A DNA stretch of 64,000 bases from Mauremys mutica (taxonomy: Eukaryota > Chordata > Testudines > Geoemydidae): assembly GCF_020497125.1 (NCBI RefSeq), contig NC_059077.1, positions 32,501,340 to 32,565,339 of the forward strand. The letters run 5' to 3'. Position numbers and translations under genes: made by a program. The notes beneath the pieces are model-generated. The model made no database searches. It had not been told where the DNA came from and was given only the letters and a program-made list of their open reading frames with translations. How positions within the stretch are numbered: position 1 is the stretch's first letter; the number at the start of each line of letters is the position of its first letter. Positions 11,354 to 24,776 of this stretch are shown one piece after another.

Positions 11354-14300
11354 CCTGCGTGTTTTTGTTTACTGATACCTTCAAAATTTCTCTTTGGTTA
11401 CCATTTTTTCATTGCTTTCTGGGGTTTGCCTTTTTTCCTGATGTTTATGTCATAAGAACATTCCTCCTGTTTTCTCTCCAGGCATTATCTGTTTCACTGC
11501 ATCAGATTATTTCCTCTCTGTTTCCCCATCTGCTTATTTTAGCGGCGTCTTCCTTCCATTCTGCTGTTTTTTATAGACTTCCTTCCTACACATGTCTTCC
11601 TCTGCCCTTCCTCCACAATTTTGTCTATTCTCTAACATGAACATTGTTGCTCTGAGCCTAGATCCAATAAGATTTATGAGAAAACTACCCTGAAGTCTAG
11701 TACTCCCTAATTCTTCATACTTGATCTGAAGTCTGCTACGACTTATGACATGAGTTTCAATGTCATCCAAGACCACTGGCTAACTCTTGCCTGGAGCTTG
11801 TGCCCTATGAAAAGATGTCTCCCATTCTGGTAGCAAACCATACAAGACTTGTAGATATAACTGTGCAAACATTATTCTTTCCACTTTTATACATAACTCA
11901 CTGCCTATGATCTGCTGGGTTTTTTTCTCTATACATTCTTCTCCCTCGCTTTTAATTACTGAGCATCATCAGTGTAAATCAGGAGCAACTCCAATGAAGT
12001 AAATTGAGAAAAATAAGTGTAGGTGAAACAGAACCAGAACCCTATGGATGTTTTTATGAACATTTGCATTCTCCTAATTGATATGCCACTTGACAAGTTC
12101 GATCTCCCCAAGGAAAAATCCTGCACATTTTAACAGGAAACGATGACTTCTCTATATCTTTGTTGTAAACACATTATAGAATTTAACAAAGAATTTTATC
12201 CCTGCAATATAATTTTGTGGGACCTACAAAAAAGGAGACAATTCTCTTTCAATTCTATAGGCTTTACAATAATTTCTCTAGAACCCTATCACTTTCCTTC
12301 CTACTAAACTATACGAGATCCTGCCATTGATGTACAGTCAATAATGTTGTTTTCCTTTAAAAACAAAAACAAACAAACAAAAAATTTCATTTTAAGAAAC
12401 AGGGCCTGAGCAAAACCCCATTGCAGTCAATGGAAAGACTCCCATGAGCACAAGTGCAGAAACAACAGACAATTGCAAGCAAATAAAAATCACCCTTCAA
12501 AAAGCCAGTGCCTATAAAGTACAACCTGGCTAGAAGTATCAGTGTCCTAGCTTTAAAATGTGATACTGTTATTACATCCACAGCTTAGTGTCTAACTTCT
12601 TCAGCAGCTATTATATGCTGTATATTATGCTTCTGTATTAACAATAATACCGAAAATGCAGCTGCATCTCAATGGGTCCAATGACATGATATTGGGCTCA
12701 AAGGAGCCTCAGACCACCTTGTATTCTAATGGGATTCTTCGCTTCTTTCAAAAAAGAAAATTAAACTAAACAAGAGTTGTCAGCTAGTCATTTATCTTAC
12801 AAATCAAGACACAACAGTAGGAACAACAGTAGGAATTGGATGACTTAGGGGCCTGGTAATAGAGCCTGGCCCACGTTGGCAATGAGAGGTGAGTGAAAGT
12901 TGATGCTTGTGTGATTTCCTATATGTAATGAGTTTTGTGGTTTCACTCCAATTCCCAAAGGACAGGCATTCACATTACAAAACCCACCCACATCATTGTC
13001 TCCTTTAGACTCCACAGAGAGGCTGAGGACTGAATGGCTATAGACAGCAGATTACAAAGTGGTCCCGCCACATCAGGGCTGAGCTATTTTGGTTGAGGAT
13101 TCAGAAGCTTCACTGCCACAATCCATTACTATAGCTGTTCTTTGGCTGCGTGCATGTAAGACTTCAGTCCCCAGGGCTGTCAATTTGGCACTTTTCATAA
13201 GCACTACAGTCACACAAAGTGGGTAGTGGCTGTGGTTGTTTTAAAGAATAGTTTAAGGACAGAGTTAGAGACTTTAATCTAATTTTCTGTCCTTCATTGG
13301 TTTATATGACACCCCAGTGCATTATATTAATTTAAATGGTTTATCTTAATATAGTTCAGTTTTATTATAAAAGAACTGGTATCTTTTCAGATTCAGCACT
13401 ACAAAGTAAATCCTTCTCAGGTGCTAGCCAGTGCTTTTCAAAAGTTGTGAGCTGCCTCTCCCCGTGGCTTTGATCAGCACATACATCTATGCCATCAGGA
13501 TCAATATTTGCGGAATGTGTTTGATATACTTGCCAAACTTCCTCTTTCCAGAAACTTTGTTCCAGATATCTTAGAAATGATCCAGTATGAATCTGAAACT
13601 TTTAAAAAGCTTGATGCCTTGCCAGATAAATCACAGGCACTACACACTATAAGCAAGAGAAGCACAGGAAAATGAGGACAATAAGAAACAAAACAATTAA
13701 TAAGAAATATTGTATCATCTTCTACACAGCGGAGCAAGGGCCTAGTGGGGTCAGAGAGGGGTTAGGCTATAATGTCTCAACTCATTTTGTAAGCTTGTGA
13801 TGGACGCCCAGTGCAGATACTCCATAGGGAATGGACCTGAATCAGATAGGCTGGATTGGTGAAGTATTTAAAAGAGGTGCTCTTTAAAGCAGCAGAGAAA
13901 GGGGTTTGGGGCTTTTATGACTTCTACAGTGGAGACCAATCCTCCCCTCCTCCGCTATTTGTTAGCTCCTCCCTAATCCTTATACAAGGGGTGGGTGGCA
14001 GGTTCCCAGCAGCAGGTTGGATGGGATCAGTATGGGTAAGGGGGAGCACTGATGGCAGCCCTCAAGTATATGGAAAGGATTATGGAATTACCTGCACTGT
14101 ATAATTTTATCTACTGGATGCCCCCAGATATTTAAGAAAAAAGTTGCAACCTAATTAAAACCACACCCAGTGCCTCTTGTACTTCTGCTGGCATAGCTGG
14201 ACAATGGAAACAACAATAAGAATCAAAACAATTAGTGAGGAATATCATAATGGACTTTCCTTACAGCTGGCATCTGAGGTCCCTAGTGCTGCTTTTTAAT

Positions 14301-14814
14301 AGGTAGCATTCCATTTCTTACAAATGACAGTCAGCCAAAACCACAGCTCTATAAAGGAAATGGAAAAAGAAGAAAAAGGCATTTCACTTTTTACGTTTCT
14401 GGGAAAAGTTTGCAAATTACATGAACTCTCTCATTCTGAAAAACTATTGAGTGTACAGTTATAAGCATGTGATTCTTCATAGGTCATGATTAATTCTTTT
14501 CACTTTAGGCCTGCAGTTGTTTTACTTTATAATAATTATAAATCTAGGAGTATCCATTTGTCACTTTTGATTTGTGGAAAAATCAATTAGTAACTGCTCA
14601 ATATTATATTTTTAATTTTAATTAATATTCAACAGCTGAATGACCAAACGTCTGACACATTTTTCCATGTATAAACTCTTATTTTTATGCAAAAACTACG
14701 AGGAGTCCTAGGGCTGGATGGTTGCATATATGCAAATAATGATGAAGACAGGACATTTAAACAGAACAATCTGGAACAAGCAGATTGCAGTCAAACAACA
14801 TATATTCCAACCAA
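11354..14814. other. No gene recognised
   Basis: This is AT-rich DNA without recognisable coding. An A-rich simple stretch with AAAC units lies at about 12358-12385. Short open frames at 11323-11640 and 13501-13737 have no family features. Confidence 0.4.
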
Positions 14815-15415
14815 AGGCTGGAAGCTGAAGCCAGCCCTGGAGCCAGCCCTGAGGAGAGCTTCCAGAAGAGCGGGATGTCCCATCCCACCCCACACTGCCG
14901 GAGCTCAGAACCGATGGAGGCTCTTACAGTGCCAGAGACATGGAGGGACTGCCAGAGCTGCCAGGCACTGGGAAACACTGAGGAGCTGTTGGGGCTGCCA
15001 CTAGCCGTTTACCCCAGTGAGATGAACAACGACCCCGGAACCCAGATACCCCCTGACTGGGAGTGTAGGCAGGAGCCCAGAGAAGCTGAATAGGGTTTGG
15101 CTGTGTTATTGACTGCAAGCCAGCCAGGGTGTTGCAGCCGGATTTCCCTGCTGACTCAGTGGCAGACCACTCTACCACTGTTAGGGCCCTGGACTGGAAT
15201 ACAGTGGAATCAGGTGGGCCTGCATCCCCCTGTTATGCCATCCCTGGGGGTGGAAGCCTCCCTACCTTTACGCCAAGAGGCCTGCATTGGTCTGTCACCT
15301 GTCCGAGCTCAGATACCAGATGGTTTTGCTGTCTTTCCCGCCAGAGAGCTGATCCCCCTAGACCGCTGTTTTCCTCTGCCTGACTGCAAGCCAGAACCAT
15401 TAACTATTGGCTAAT
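14815..15415 (+). repeat. LTR-like interspersed repeat, copy 1 (partner at 53948-54830)
   Basis: Part of this segment (about 15145-15270) aligns by eye with 54365-54495: both have ACTGTTAGGGCCCTGG, then an AGTGGA...GGTGGGCCTGC block and GGAAGCCTCCC / GGAGGCCTCCC. Overlapping open frames run through it in three frames, as expected of GC-rich repeat DNA. I infer an LTR retrotransposon fragment; the class is not proven. Confidence 0.55.
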
Positions 15416-15699
15416 TTCCCCCTGAGCTGAGTCGCTCCAGAAGCACTGTAGCAAATGGGTGTTGTCTCCCTCCCTGATGGACAGGGAGAGATCCACGACC
15501 ACCTTACAGAAATATTTTGGTAATCTTTTCAGTAATATTTTTGACAATTTAACTAACACACATCCACTTTTAGCAAAGAATGGAAAATGTTTACAGCATT
15601 GACAATCTTTTGTGACAATTTTCATTTTTGAAAAAATAAAGGATTTTTCAATTTTAAAATATTAGTTATAAAAATTTCAGCTGTCTCTCATCTCTAATG

Positions 15700-16030
15700 A
15701 CTCTACATGGGGAGGCTATCCGATATGAAAGGATCTTTCATCTAACAGACAAGAACATAACAAAATCTAATGGCTGGAAGTTGAAGGCTGACCAATTTAA
15801 AACTGTAAATAAGGTGCAATTTTTAACTGCGAGGGTAACTAACTACTGGAACAATTTACCTGGGGATGTGGTAAATTTTATATCAGTTGACCTCTTTAAA
15901 TCAAGGTTAGATATGTCGCTTGGCTCCAATTATAGGTGCAGAAATCACTGGGTAAAATGCAGAAGTCACTATGTTAATGCAATAGGTCAGAGTAGATGAT
16001 CATAATGATCCTTCTAGCCTTAAAATATAC
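15700..16030 (+). mobile_element. CR1 LINE 3' fragment, sense
   Basis: AATGGCTGGAAGTTGAAGG, then TACTGGAACAATTTACC, TTTAAATCAAGGTTAGATAT and AGTAGATGATCATAATGATC follow the usual order of the CR1 3' end. Antisense counterparts are at 17153-17465 and 32127-32400. It is 5' truncated. Confidence 0.82.
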
Positions 16031-17152
16031 ATCACATTACTCCAGACGAGCTCCAGGAGGCACTGTACCTTAGGCGCACGTGTATAGATTATGAGAAGAG
16101 GAAGAATGTGAACATCTAAAGAAGCGTAGAAGCTAATAGAGGAAAAAAATGTTGCCCAGAGTCTTGTTCTCAAAATAGATGGTAAAAAAATGTCCTCAGC
16201 ACACATGAAACCTTACAGTCTACATCTAGAGCTTCAGTACCAGCAGAGAAATGAAATGACATGTCACAAATCTCTGCATCAGTTTCCTCACCATGAAGTG
16301 GGAACAATCATTATAATTTCCCAGCTCATAAGGTATTGCATTAATTAGTCCCAATCCTGCAACTAATTTCACATGGGCAGGCCCTTTGCAGGACAGGGCC
16401 TTAATGTTTGCAAAGCGTTTAGAAGAGGAGCAGTGCCAACTAACAGTTGGATTTCCTACACTAACTACTTAATACTTTAAGTAGCAATAATTGTTTACCG
16501 TATGCCTTCTCCACAAGGAAAATTTAACAGACGCTAAGCGCATAAAGATGTAACAATGATCATAGATAGAGAAGACCTGTGGGTTAATGTGCAATATGTC
16601 AGCCAGATTTGCTTCCGGAATACTGCCTGGCCTTTTAAGGTTACCTACATCTGGTTAGTTGGGTAATTCAATTAGAAGACCCACTTTGACTACAGACCTC
16701 ATTTATCTATATGAGATGGGGCAATAAATAACTGCTTTCTAAGCAACAGTACAAGACAAGTGCGCAGTCCTCCTTGCTGATTGATCAGTCCGACAGTGGG
16801 GTGCTTGTGTCTGGTCTCAGTGATGTGTTGTTCCTTGTATCTGCGGCAGTCTGACGCCAGAAGTGCACAGCGCACCCAAACAGATGAAGAACTGGAAACC
16901 ACACTCAGCTTAAAAGAAAACTGCCATAATTTTGCTTAACATAGCAATTGGAAAAATACTTGTGGAGAGAAGCATTTCTCGCCACGTGTAGTCTGCAATT
17001 GTATTTTAATTACAATTCTTCTATCTGAGTCTTACTTCTGGCTGCAGTTTTACTGCTAATATTAGAGCTCAGTTTTAAAAGATTATGGTACAAGTTTCCA
17101 TCACTATTAATACTAGCGTAACAATTCAGAACTTAGTAATGTAAATGTATAG
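16031..17152. other. Nothing recognised
   Basis: There is no supported gene, RNA or repeat in this stretch. Confidence 0.4.
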
Positions 17153-17465
17153 ATTCATAGATCTTGAGGCTAGAAAGGACTGTTGTGATCATCTAGTCTG
17201 ACCTCCTGTATAACACAGGCCAGAGAACTTCCCAGAATAATTCCCAGAGCAGATCATTTAGAAAAACATCCAATCTTGATTTTAAAAATGTCAGCAATGG
17301 AGAATCCAACACAACCCTTGGTAAGTTGTTTCAATGGTTAATTACTCTGACCATTAAAATGAACACCTTATTTCCAGTCTGAATTTGTCTAGCTTCCCTT
17401 CAACTTCCAGCCATTGGCTTGTGTTATACTTTTCTCTGGTAGCCTGAATCCTTTGGGTCTAGATT
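17153..17465 (-). mobile_element. CR1 LINE 3' fragment, antisense
   Basis: The 3' terminus is read in reverse as ATTCATAGATCTTGAGGC, followed by CATCTAGTCTGACCTCCTGT and TTCAATGGTTAATTACTCTG. These are the complement of the CR1 3' region also seen at 15700-16030. Confidence 0.85.
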
Positions 17466-17577
17466 TACACACAGAGCAGCACAGGTAGGTATGGTTTGTA
17501 AATCACCTGCACTGTTGGGGCAGCTGCACTTGAGGGGGTTCCACAAGAGGAAGGCAGCTTTAATTTATGGTGTAGAC

Positions 17578-17916
17578 CAGGGGTCGGCAACCTTCGGCAC
17601 GTGGTCCATCAGGGTAATCCGCTGGCGGGTCGTGAGACATTTTGTTTATGTTGACCATCCACAGGCACAGCCCCCTGCAGCTCCCAGTGGCCACGGTTCA
17701 CCGTTCCTGGCCAATGGGAGCTGCGGGAAGCAGCGTGGCTGCAGGGATGTGCTGGCTGCCACTTCCTGCAGTTCCTATTGTCCAAATGGCAAACCGCAGC
17801 CACAGGGAGCTGCGGGGGGGGGGGCGTGCCTGCGGATGGTCAACATAAACAAAATGTCTCACGACCCGTCAGCGGATTACCCTGATGGGCCGCGTGCCGA
17901 AGGTTGCCGATCCCTG
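17578..17916. mobile_element. Long-TIR hAT-type MITE, 339 bp, perfect 8-bp TSD
   Basis: The ends CAGGGGTCGGCAACCTTCGG and CCGAAGGTTGCCGATCCCTG are inverted repeats. The arms extend inward for roughly 100 bp (GGGTAATCCGCTGGCGGGTC against GACCCGTCAGCGGATTACCC, then a TTTTGTTTATGTTGACCATC block). GTGTAGAC flanks both sides exactly (17570-17577 and 17917-17924). There is no transposase. The perfect duplication suggests a relatively young insertion. Confidence 0.93.
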
Positions 17917-17924
17917 GTGTAGAC

Positions 17925-20821
17925 TATCTGGGGGATAGCGTTACCTGCTTCTGGGTTTCAGAATAGGGCACAACTTGGCTCAATGTATCTTACAAAGCAG
18001 AACTGACACAGACTCATTTATTGCTATGCCTCTGCTGTTCTGGAATTACTTCTTCTTTGGATGTATACATCAAAGTGCCCCTTATATATAGCAAAATGAC
18101 TCCTAATGGCTCAGATTTAATATGGGCCAAAATCCATTTTTGCACAGTATCCATAGCCTCAAACAAATCATATTGGCATGGCTCTAAGGACCCCTTATGA
18201 TTGTATTTGCTTTGAAAAACATCTCTAGAAGATGAAGTCCTCATGAATTTTAGATACAAATGTGTCTACATCACATATTTACGTCTAAATGGTACTGCCT
18301 GCCTTGACAATTTGTCTAATGCTTAGAAATTGGTATGTCACTTAATCTTGATAAAGGCTGAGTGCAGATAATGGATTAATCAGCCTATCATAACATAATG
18401 AAAATGGTCCCAGGAGAGCACAGATGTACAAAGAGAGAATGAGCTGTGGGTTGGAATAGCCTACCAATAATTGAAAATACCTTGTTCTTTGATATGCACC
18501 TATTAATGCAAATGATACAGTATATGATTTAAAGTTTGGTTCCACTTATACTCATTTGTATAGGTAAACTATTATTTGAGGCACAGGGTAATTAAACAAC
18601 TTTCCCCAGGGTTATACAGTAGATGATTGGCTTAGTGTGCCTAAATTTAAACCACAGGTATGCTGTTGTAACCAGGTCTAACACCTTCTTCCTCATGCTG
18701 CCTAAATTAGACTCAGCCTCCTATATGTGAACTAGATATAATTGGCAGCAGTCGCCACTTAAAATACACATTTCCCAATACTAAAAAATCAGTGCATTTA
18801 TTTTCTATTTTAAGTAGCAAAAAGACTTGTGATATTTCAGTATCACTGTGTGGTAGCGTAGTAAATGCTATTGTCCCCCCCCCCCTGCCCAAGGGCAATC
18901 ACTGGGCTTCATGAAATGGTCAGAGACTGAGGAATTGAGTTGACTATACATACAGTACTAAAGTGCATGAGGAAAAATAGGAGAAGAAACTGGTTTCATT
19001 AAACATCACTCAATATAAGCACCTGCATAGGGAAATTGAGTTTTTCCTGTTTTAGCTGTTTATGCATGAAACAGCGTGAACATTCATGACCTAAAGCCTG
19101 GAGAGGGAACACTCCTGCTTTTGCACTTCTTTCTTTCGGTTTAGACGCCTTAGTTATTTTTGTCCACACCCTCTCATAAATCATAACAAACTGAACAAGG
19201 AAGAAAAATAAATTCAGGCACCAGAAATAAAAGAAGAGAGCTCTTTTGTACTCCTTTTGACAGGCCAAAAATATGCAGAGCCAAATTCCGAGCCTTGTTC
19301 AAGTCTGGAGATGGCTGAATAATAATAATAAAAAAAGAATTATGAATAATTTATTTGCCAAAAAAATTCCCACATTGGTCAGATGAATAATTCACAATGA
19401 ATAATTCAGCCAGCTCCATTAAAGTCTTTAAAGAATTTCCAATGTATTGAATCCCCTGTGCCAGCCCACTCAGCCCACTTCTGAAATCCAGCAGTAAAAA
19501 TAAAAGGACCATTTGCACTTGTAGTCATGATGTTTCAATGGTACCTCTAAATCCTTAATCCTGTTTGAAGAGCAGAATAGTGACTTTACTGTGGGAGTGG
19601 GAGCTGGGAACTCCTGAGTTTTAGTGCTGACATGGATCTCTATTGGCTCACCAAGTGACCGTATACATGTTATTTAAGCTTTCTGGGACAAATTCACCCC
19701 TGATGTAACTCCATTGGATCCCAAGATGTTATATCAGGGCAAATTTGGCCCTCTGTGTCTCAGTTTGCCCTTTTGTAAAATGAGGCTGATATATTTCACT
19801 CACAGTGGTGCCTTCAAACACGCCTGCAGTTACTAGTATGAATCTGGACTAGATAGACAGCGTGTAAACTTGATTACCATTTGACAGCTACTTAGTAGAT
19901 TTGGTGAAATGTGTGGGCAGTCTCAAGCCATCTCCTAGTAGACTGTAGTGCCTGACACATTTGACGCTAATGGTCACCCTTGCTGCCATACTCAGGAGGG
20001 AGGCCAAAGATGAACATGCATGGAAAATGGACAACCCAGTCACCTCCACGTGTGGCACTTCCAAGCCAAAAAAAAAGGTGAAGCACATTCTCAAGGCACC
20101 ATATGGAAGTTTCCAATGTCATTGTTCATGCTGTCCTGTTCTGTGGCTAGAGTGTCAGGCTGCAGGGTTGTCAATCTCTAGTACCTTTCACCAGAACTCA
20201 GGTCACTTTTAAAAAACTGAATGAAAATATTTTTGATGATCTATTTTTTAACATTATCTAAGATTTATTTTAAAGTACAGTATTGTTCTCTTGGAACAAT
20301 CTCCCTCTTCCTGTGTACCATTCTCTGGTACACAGTGTCACACAAATCTGATAAACACAGTTAAAGCTATAAATTTTGCCAAAGCACTGACAGTATTCTC
20401 CAGTATTCTCCTTTGGCTATTGCATCAAATCTCTTCTTAAAATATTCCAGCCCTGAGTCTTCCTTACCCTGCACCTTGTGAAGGTGTAAAATGGTGTAAA
20501 ATATATCATTCTGGTGGGGTAGCATTTTACGCCCACTTTTCATTAACTTTATACTAGTGTAGGGGAGTGTACACAGTACAGGGCAACAAAGAATTGGGTT
20601 TGCTTTCTCCACAAAGCCTTGCAACAATGACCTCTGCAAGATTGTTGCACGGCCTTCAGCTTATAACATGATTATACCAGTCAGAATTGTGGCTGAGCTG
20701 GTTTTTTTGTATTTGACCAATACTGCAACTTCCTTCAGGCAGGTACCACCTCTCCTTATACTTCATGTTAACAGACCGCCCATCACCTTCCCAGTGATAC
20801 TCTGTTTCCCTTTCCTTTCCT
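17925..20821. other. No gene recognised
   Basis: A quasi-palindrome of the TGAAGTCAATGG-type family lies at about 19684-19753 (GGGACAAATTCACCCCTGAT to CAAATTTGGCCC). A C-run sits near 18877 and an AAT run near 19320. No open frame here shows family features. Confidence 0.4.
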
Positions 20822-21303
20822 CAGGGGTGAAAGTAACTTACAGGACTTACCGATACTGCTGGAGTCCTGAGGGGGGCGTGGCCTCATCAGGAAGGGGCGT
20901 GGCCTCTCAAGATTTAAAGGCCCTGGGGCACCGGCTGTGGCTGGGAGCCCCAGGGCCTTTAAATCAACCAGGAGCTCCCAGCTGAAGAGGTGGCTGGGAG
21001 CCCCCCAGCCCCCGAGCTCAGGGGCAAATTAAAGGGCTCGGGCCTCCTGCCCCCAGGGGAATCCTGAGCTTTGCAGGGCTAGGGCAGGGATTTAAAGGGC
21101 CCCAAGGGGAGCCCTGAGCCCTTTAAATCCTGGCCCTAGCCCGGCCGCCAGAGCTGTGGCCAGGATTCAAAGGGCTCTGGGCTGCCCGCAGCGGTGGGGA
21201 GCTCTGAGCCCTTTCAATCCCCGCTGTGGAAGCCGGTGCGGTCCAGCATGACGTACTGGTTCTTGCCGGTACACCGGACCGGACCGGCTTACTTTCACCT
21301 CTG
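20822..21303. mobile_element. Non-autonomous hAT-type element, 482 bp
   Basis: The ends CAGGGGTGAAAGTAA and TTACTTTCACCTCTG are inverted repeats. The flanking 8-mers CCTTTCCT and CCTTTCCG match at 7 of 8 positions. The GC-rich interior repeats CTTTAAATC and GAGCCCTTT blocks in both directions and codes for nothing. Confidence 0.88.
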
Positions 21304-21544
21304 CCTTTCCGGAATATTGAAGCTGCAGACCAGGACTGGCTAATTCTGATACTGTTTTGCATAGCACTGCTGATCTAAACAAATGTCAAGTCGTCCCCTA
21401 TGTTAAATTTAACAGCGGTAGCTGCTTTGGTGAGATTTTGGTGGTCTGAGCAGGGACCTCTTGATGCCAACTGACAGAGGGCACAGAGAAGATGCATGAG
21501 GTTTTACCCCTGGGTCTGGTACACACATACTAATTCACCAAAGG

Positions 21545-22445
21545 GTGGCATCTAAGGTGTGTACCAAGAGCCACTGGCTTACTGGTCATAATAGTCCCTG
21601 CAAAATATATGTATGGATAATAATTAAGCAGTTATGTGTCTATACTGGAAATTATGTTCTTCTAACCTTGAAGTTAGAAGCAGGTCACCAGCAGGTGACA
21701 GGCCTTGGACAGATTCTGTTCTGGCAGGGGGTAGGAGATACTTATCTCTCTCTGTCTTGTCAGGTGTGTATTGTGCAGTGTCTGTATCAAAATGGAAGCC
21801 TATTTGCATTACTGAGCCTGAGGCTAATAGAGAGATTGTGAATTCACCTGAGAGAAGATCTGCAGGAAAGACAGAAACAGCCGGTGTGGGTTTGGGAGTC
21901 AGAGGTGCATCATCCTGTTTATGAGTAAAGACAATGGATCCAGGGGCAATAACTGGAGGTACTAAGATACACCCGGGACCCGTCACTGAGAGTGTGGCTT
22001 GTTTCATGAGAAATGGATCACAGCTTGCTTGGCTGAAAACGAAGATGAGTAATACTATAAGACATGGCAGTAACTAGTTCAGTCAGACTAGCTTCTACAA
22101 TGCACGTTATGATTTTATTTTACATGTAACCATTTGTTTTCAATATATCTTCTTGCTCTCATTTAATCTCTACTCTTTGTTAAATAAACTTGTTTTCGCT
22201 ATAACCTTATGTAAGTGCTGTATGTTAAATGGAGAGGCAATCCTGAGGTGAAAAGGGTAAGCTGGTGTGTACTGCTTCTTTGGGAGCAGTCAATCGGCAA
22301 ATTCTGTGAGTGGGCCTGGGGCTGGACACTCCAGGGGACACTCGGAGGGCTTGAGTATGCTTATCTCTAGCCTGTAGAGAGACAGCAAGCTAGGTGCTGG
22401 CCTTGAGTGCTTGTGTTGCCCATGGCTGATGGGGTTAGAGAGCTG
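21545..22445 (+). mobile_element. Retrovirus-like LTR, sense, with polyadenylation signal
   Basis: Near its 3' half the segment has TTTGTTAAATAAACTTGTTT (AATAAA at 22183-22188), which in turtle LTRs of this type is followed by a GTAAGTGCTGTATGTTAAAT stretch, as here. No gag, pol or env region adjoins it, so it is likely a solo or decayed LTR. Both edges are uncertain. Confidence 0.55.
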
Positions 22446-22473
22446 CCTCCAGGCAACACAGGTACTGAATTTT

Positions 22474-22877
22474 GGTTTTGCCGGTGGGTACCCAACACTG
22501 GCTCCATCCCTTCTCCTGTGGCCCTGCCCCCACTCCATCTCTTCCCATCCCTGCTCCCCCAAAACTCCCTGCCCTGAACGCCTCCTGCCCTCTGCTGGCT
22601 TCTTTCTGCCCAACCCTGCCTTAAGGGCAGTGAGGGGGGAGGGGGCAGAGAGGAGTGAGTGGTGGGGCAGCTCCACTCAGCAGCTGATGGGCGGGGCAGT
22701 CTGCTCAACAGCTGATTGGTGGTGCAGCCACTGAAGAGTTGATGGGGACATAGGATCAGCCACTGAACAGCTGATTGGCGGCCAGCCTCAGGGATGACAG
22801 AACAGCAACCCTGGCCAGCCTATTTTTTTTCCATGGGTTCTTGAGCCCCTGAGAATCCACAGAGTCCGCGCCTATGC
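22474..22877. repeat. GC-rich repeat with an internal tandem array
   Basis: Between about 22670 and 22790 the phrase CAGCTGATTGGCGG recurs about four times with changes (CAGCTGATGGGCGG, CAGCTGATTGGTGG, GAGTTGATGGGGAC, CAGCTGATTGGCGG) at a spacing of about 26-36 bp. The flanks (TTGCCGGTGGGTACCCAACA and CGCGCCTATG) look like dispersed repeat sequence. The open frames here are not genes. Confidence 0.5.
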
Positions 22878-24352
22878 CAGGCAGGCACAGATAATGTTTC
22901 CTCATGCCAAGGGCAAGTGGTAGCAAGGTGCCTCACAACCCTGGGAAGCCTCACAGCTGGTGTCATTTTTTTCTCTTTCTGCAAACATTGAAGCAGCTGA
23001 ACTGTTCTGCAGTGACTGACATTCAGAAATCTTGGTGCCCAATTTAGAGACTATATGGTATTACAAAGCAGAGAGTCCAGCTGTTTAGCTACTTTTCAAA
23101 GCAATTCCAGTCAGCAATAGTTTGCAAAGTCTGTTTAACCCATTCAGAACACACGTTTTATTAAAAAAAGCTACGAGTTAGCTTGCCAAGCTGGCACCTT
23201 TGTCACATCTCTTGCGTCTAGTTTGAAATATTACAGAACAATGCAACATGCAAAAACAGTGGAGTGTAGCTAGCAGATTAAAAAACCCCTTTGTTCAGGG
23301 TCTGAACATGCTCCATTTCCATTGTTTTAAACCTGAGCAAAACTGGCCATTCCTAAGGGAAGGGCATTTAGGATTGTGTCCTAGAGCCGACTGAAGCCCT
23401 TTTAGGAGAGGCTGAGGAGCCCTGAGTTCAATGGGCACTGAGGGCCCTCAGTACTTTCCACAATGTGCTTGGCAGATGGCAGGCTCAGGCCCTTATTTGT
23501 CAGTGTGCCAACTAGCTCTTCTGCAACACTTCGGGGGGTGGGGGAAACAAACATTAAGAAATTTTACTTAGAGGCTAAATCCAAGAAATGACATTAGATT
23601 AGTTGAAGAGTTCCTATTTGCTGGCACAGAAATACTTTAAAGCTTACTCAGCACTTTATATCAGATGCTGATGGTCTGTGGTCACAATCTCAGCTTTCTG
23701 TTTATGTACTCCTAATATTTTCAGTGAGTCAGCATCTTGTCTGTAAAAATGTGTAGTTGTACAGGACACACTTTTCTTAGACACTGCACTTTTCATGAAT
23801 GGCAGGGCATGAGTCATTTTTGCTCGTCCTTGTTCTTCAATTCATGGCACTGATCATGTGGTTTTTTTTCATGTTTCCTTCAGACTGGTTGCCTTTTCAA
23901 GCTTTCCCCGTTACCCAGGAGATCAGCATTGCTTCAGAAATATAGGAAATTAAAACAACACTCATCAGTTGTGAGATGCAAGAGCTTAATTTTTAGGACA
24001 TTTTGCTTCAGAAACCTGTAGTTTAGCACCTTGTAAGGGGAGCTATATGGTACCGTGGCATTACAGATTTTGGTAAAATGGTGGCTTGTATAACAAATTA
24101 AAAGAAGTTACTTGTAAGTGGGAAGCCCAGGAGACAATATATTTTTCTCTACCTTATGCAGCTCAGCTCAAGAACTTTGTTGGTGTGTATTTCAAACATG
24201 AATAAATCTTTCTCTCTTTTTGGCCATAAACAGAGCTCCAGCCTGACTTTGTATAAAGAAATATGGCTCAGGCTCTCATACATCATCAAAAAATGGGTGT
24301 ATTGTTTATTAGGGCAGTAAAATAGCTTGCAGCCACACTGGTGTTCTAATGA
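22878..24352. other. Nothing recognised
   Basis: AT-rich intergenic DNA with no supported feature. Confidence 0.4.
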
Positions 24353-24495
24353 TGTAGTGCCTAAGTCCCATTTTCAAAAGCAATGTAGGGACTTGGAGTA
24401 AGCCATACTTTCCAGGGCGAGTCACTTTGACTCTAGTCACTTTTGAAAATGGGAGTTAGGCTCCTCAGTCACTTAGGTACTTTTGAAAATATTTC
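24353..24495. repeat. Short fold-back repeat with TTTTCAAAAG arms
   Basis: TCCCATTTTCAAAAG at 24366-24380 is matched in inverse by CTTTTGAAAATGGGA at 24440-24454. GTGCCTAAGTCC and GGAGTTAGGCTCC-type strings recur around them. It is a small hairpin-forming dispersed repeat. Confidence 0.6.
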
Positions 24496-24776
24496 CTGTA
24501 GGGTTTAATCTGTTTCATGAGCTGAGTGTGTTGAAGTCAGAATCCTCTTAAAGGTGGAGTTCTTGAGAAAGCTTAGAGAAGAGATCAAATCCAGAGTTTA
24601 CCATGACAATCTCAATATTTATAACCTCTAGATTTTATTGTTACTGCACTCTGTACCTTAAAATTGCTTCAACTGGTTCACAACTCAGCAGGTTATCTGT
24701 TGAACAGTGCATGCTGCCTAGAACATACTACCTTGATGCTTTGCTCTCTTTACTGTCTGGCTCCCCATTGAATGCT

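Noticed and set aside
20822..21303. GC-rich segment as a CpG-island promoter.
   Set aside because: It has transposon ends and a target duplication, and no gene starts nearby. The same holds for the GC-rich segments at 7.4, 28.8, 34.4, 43.1 and 52.4 kb.
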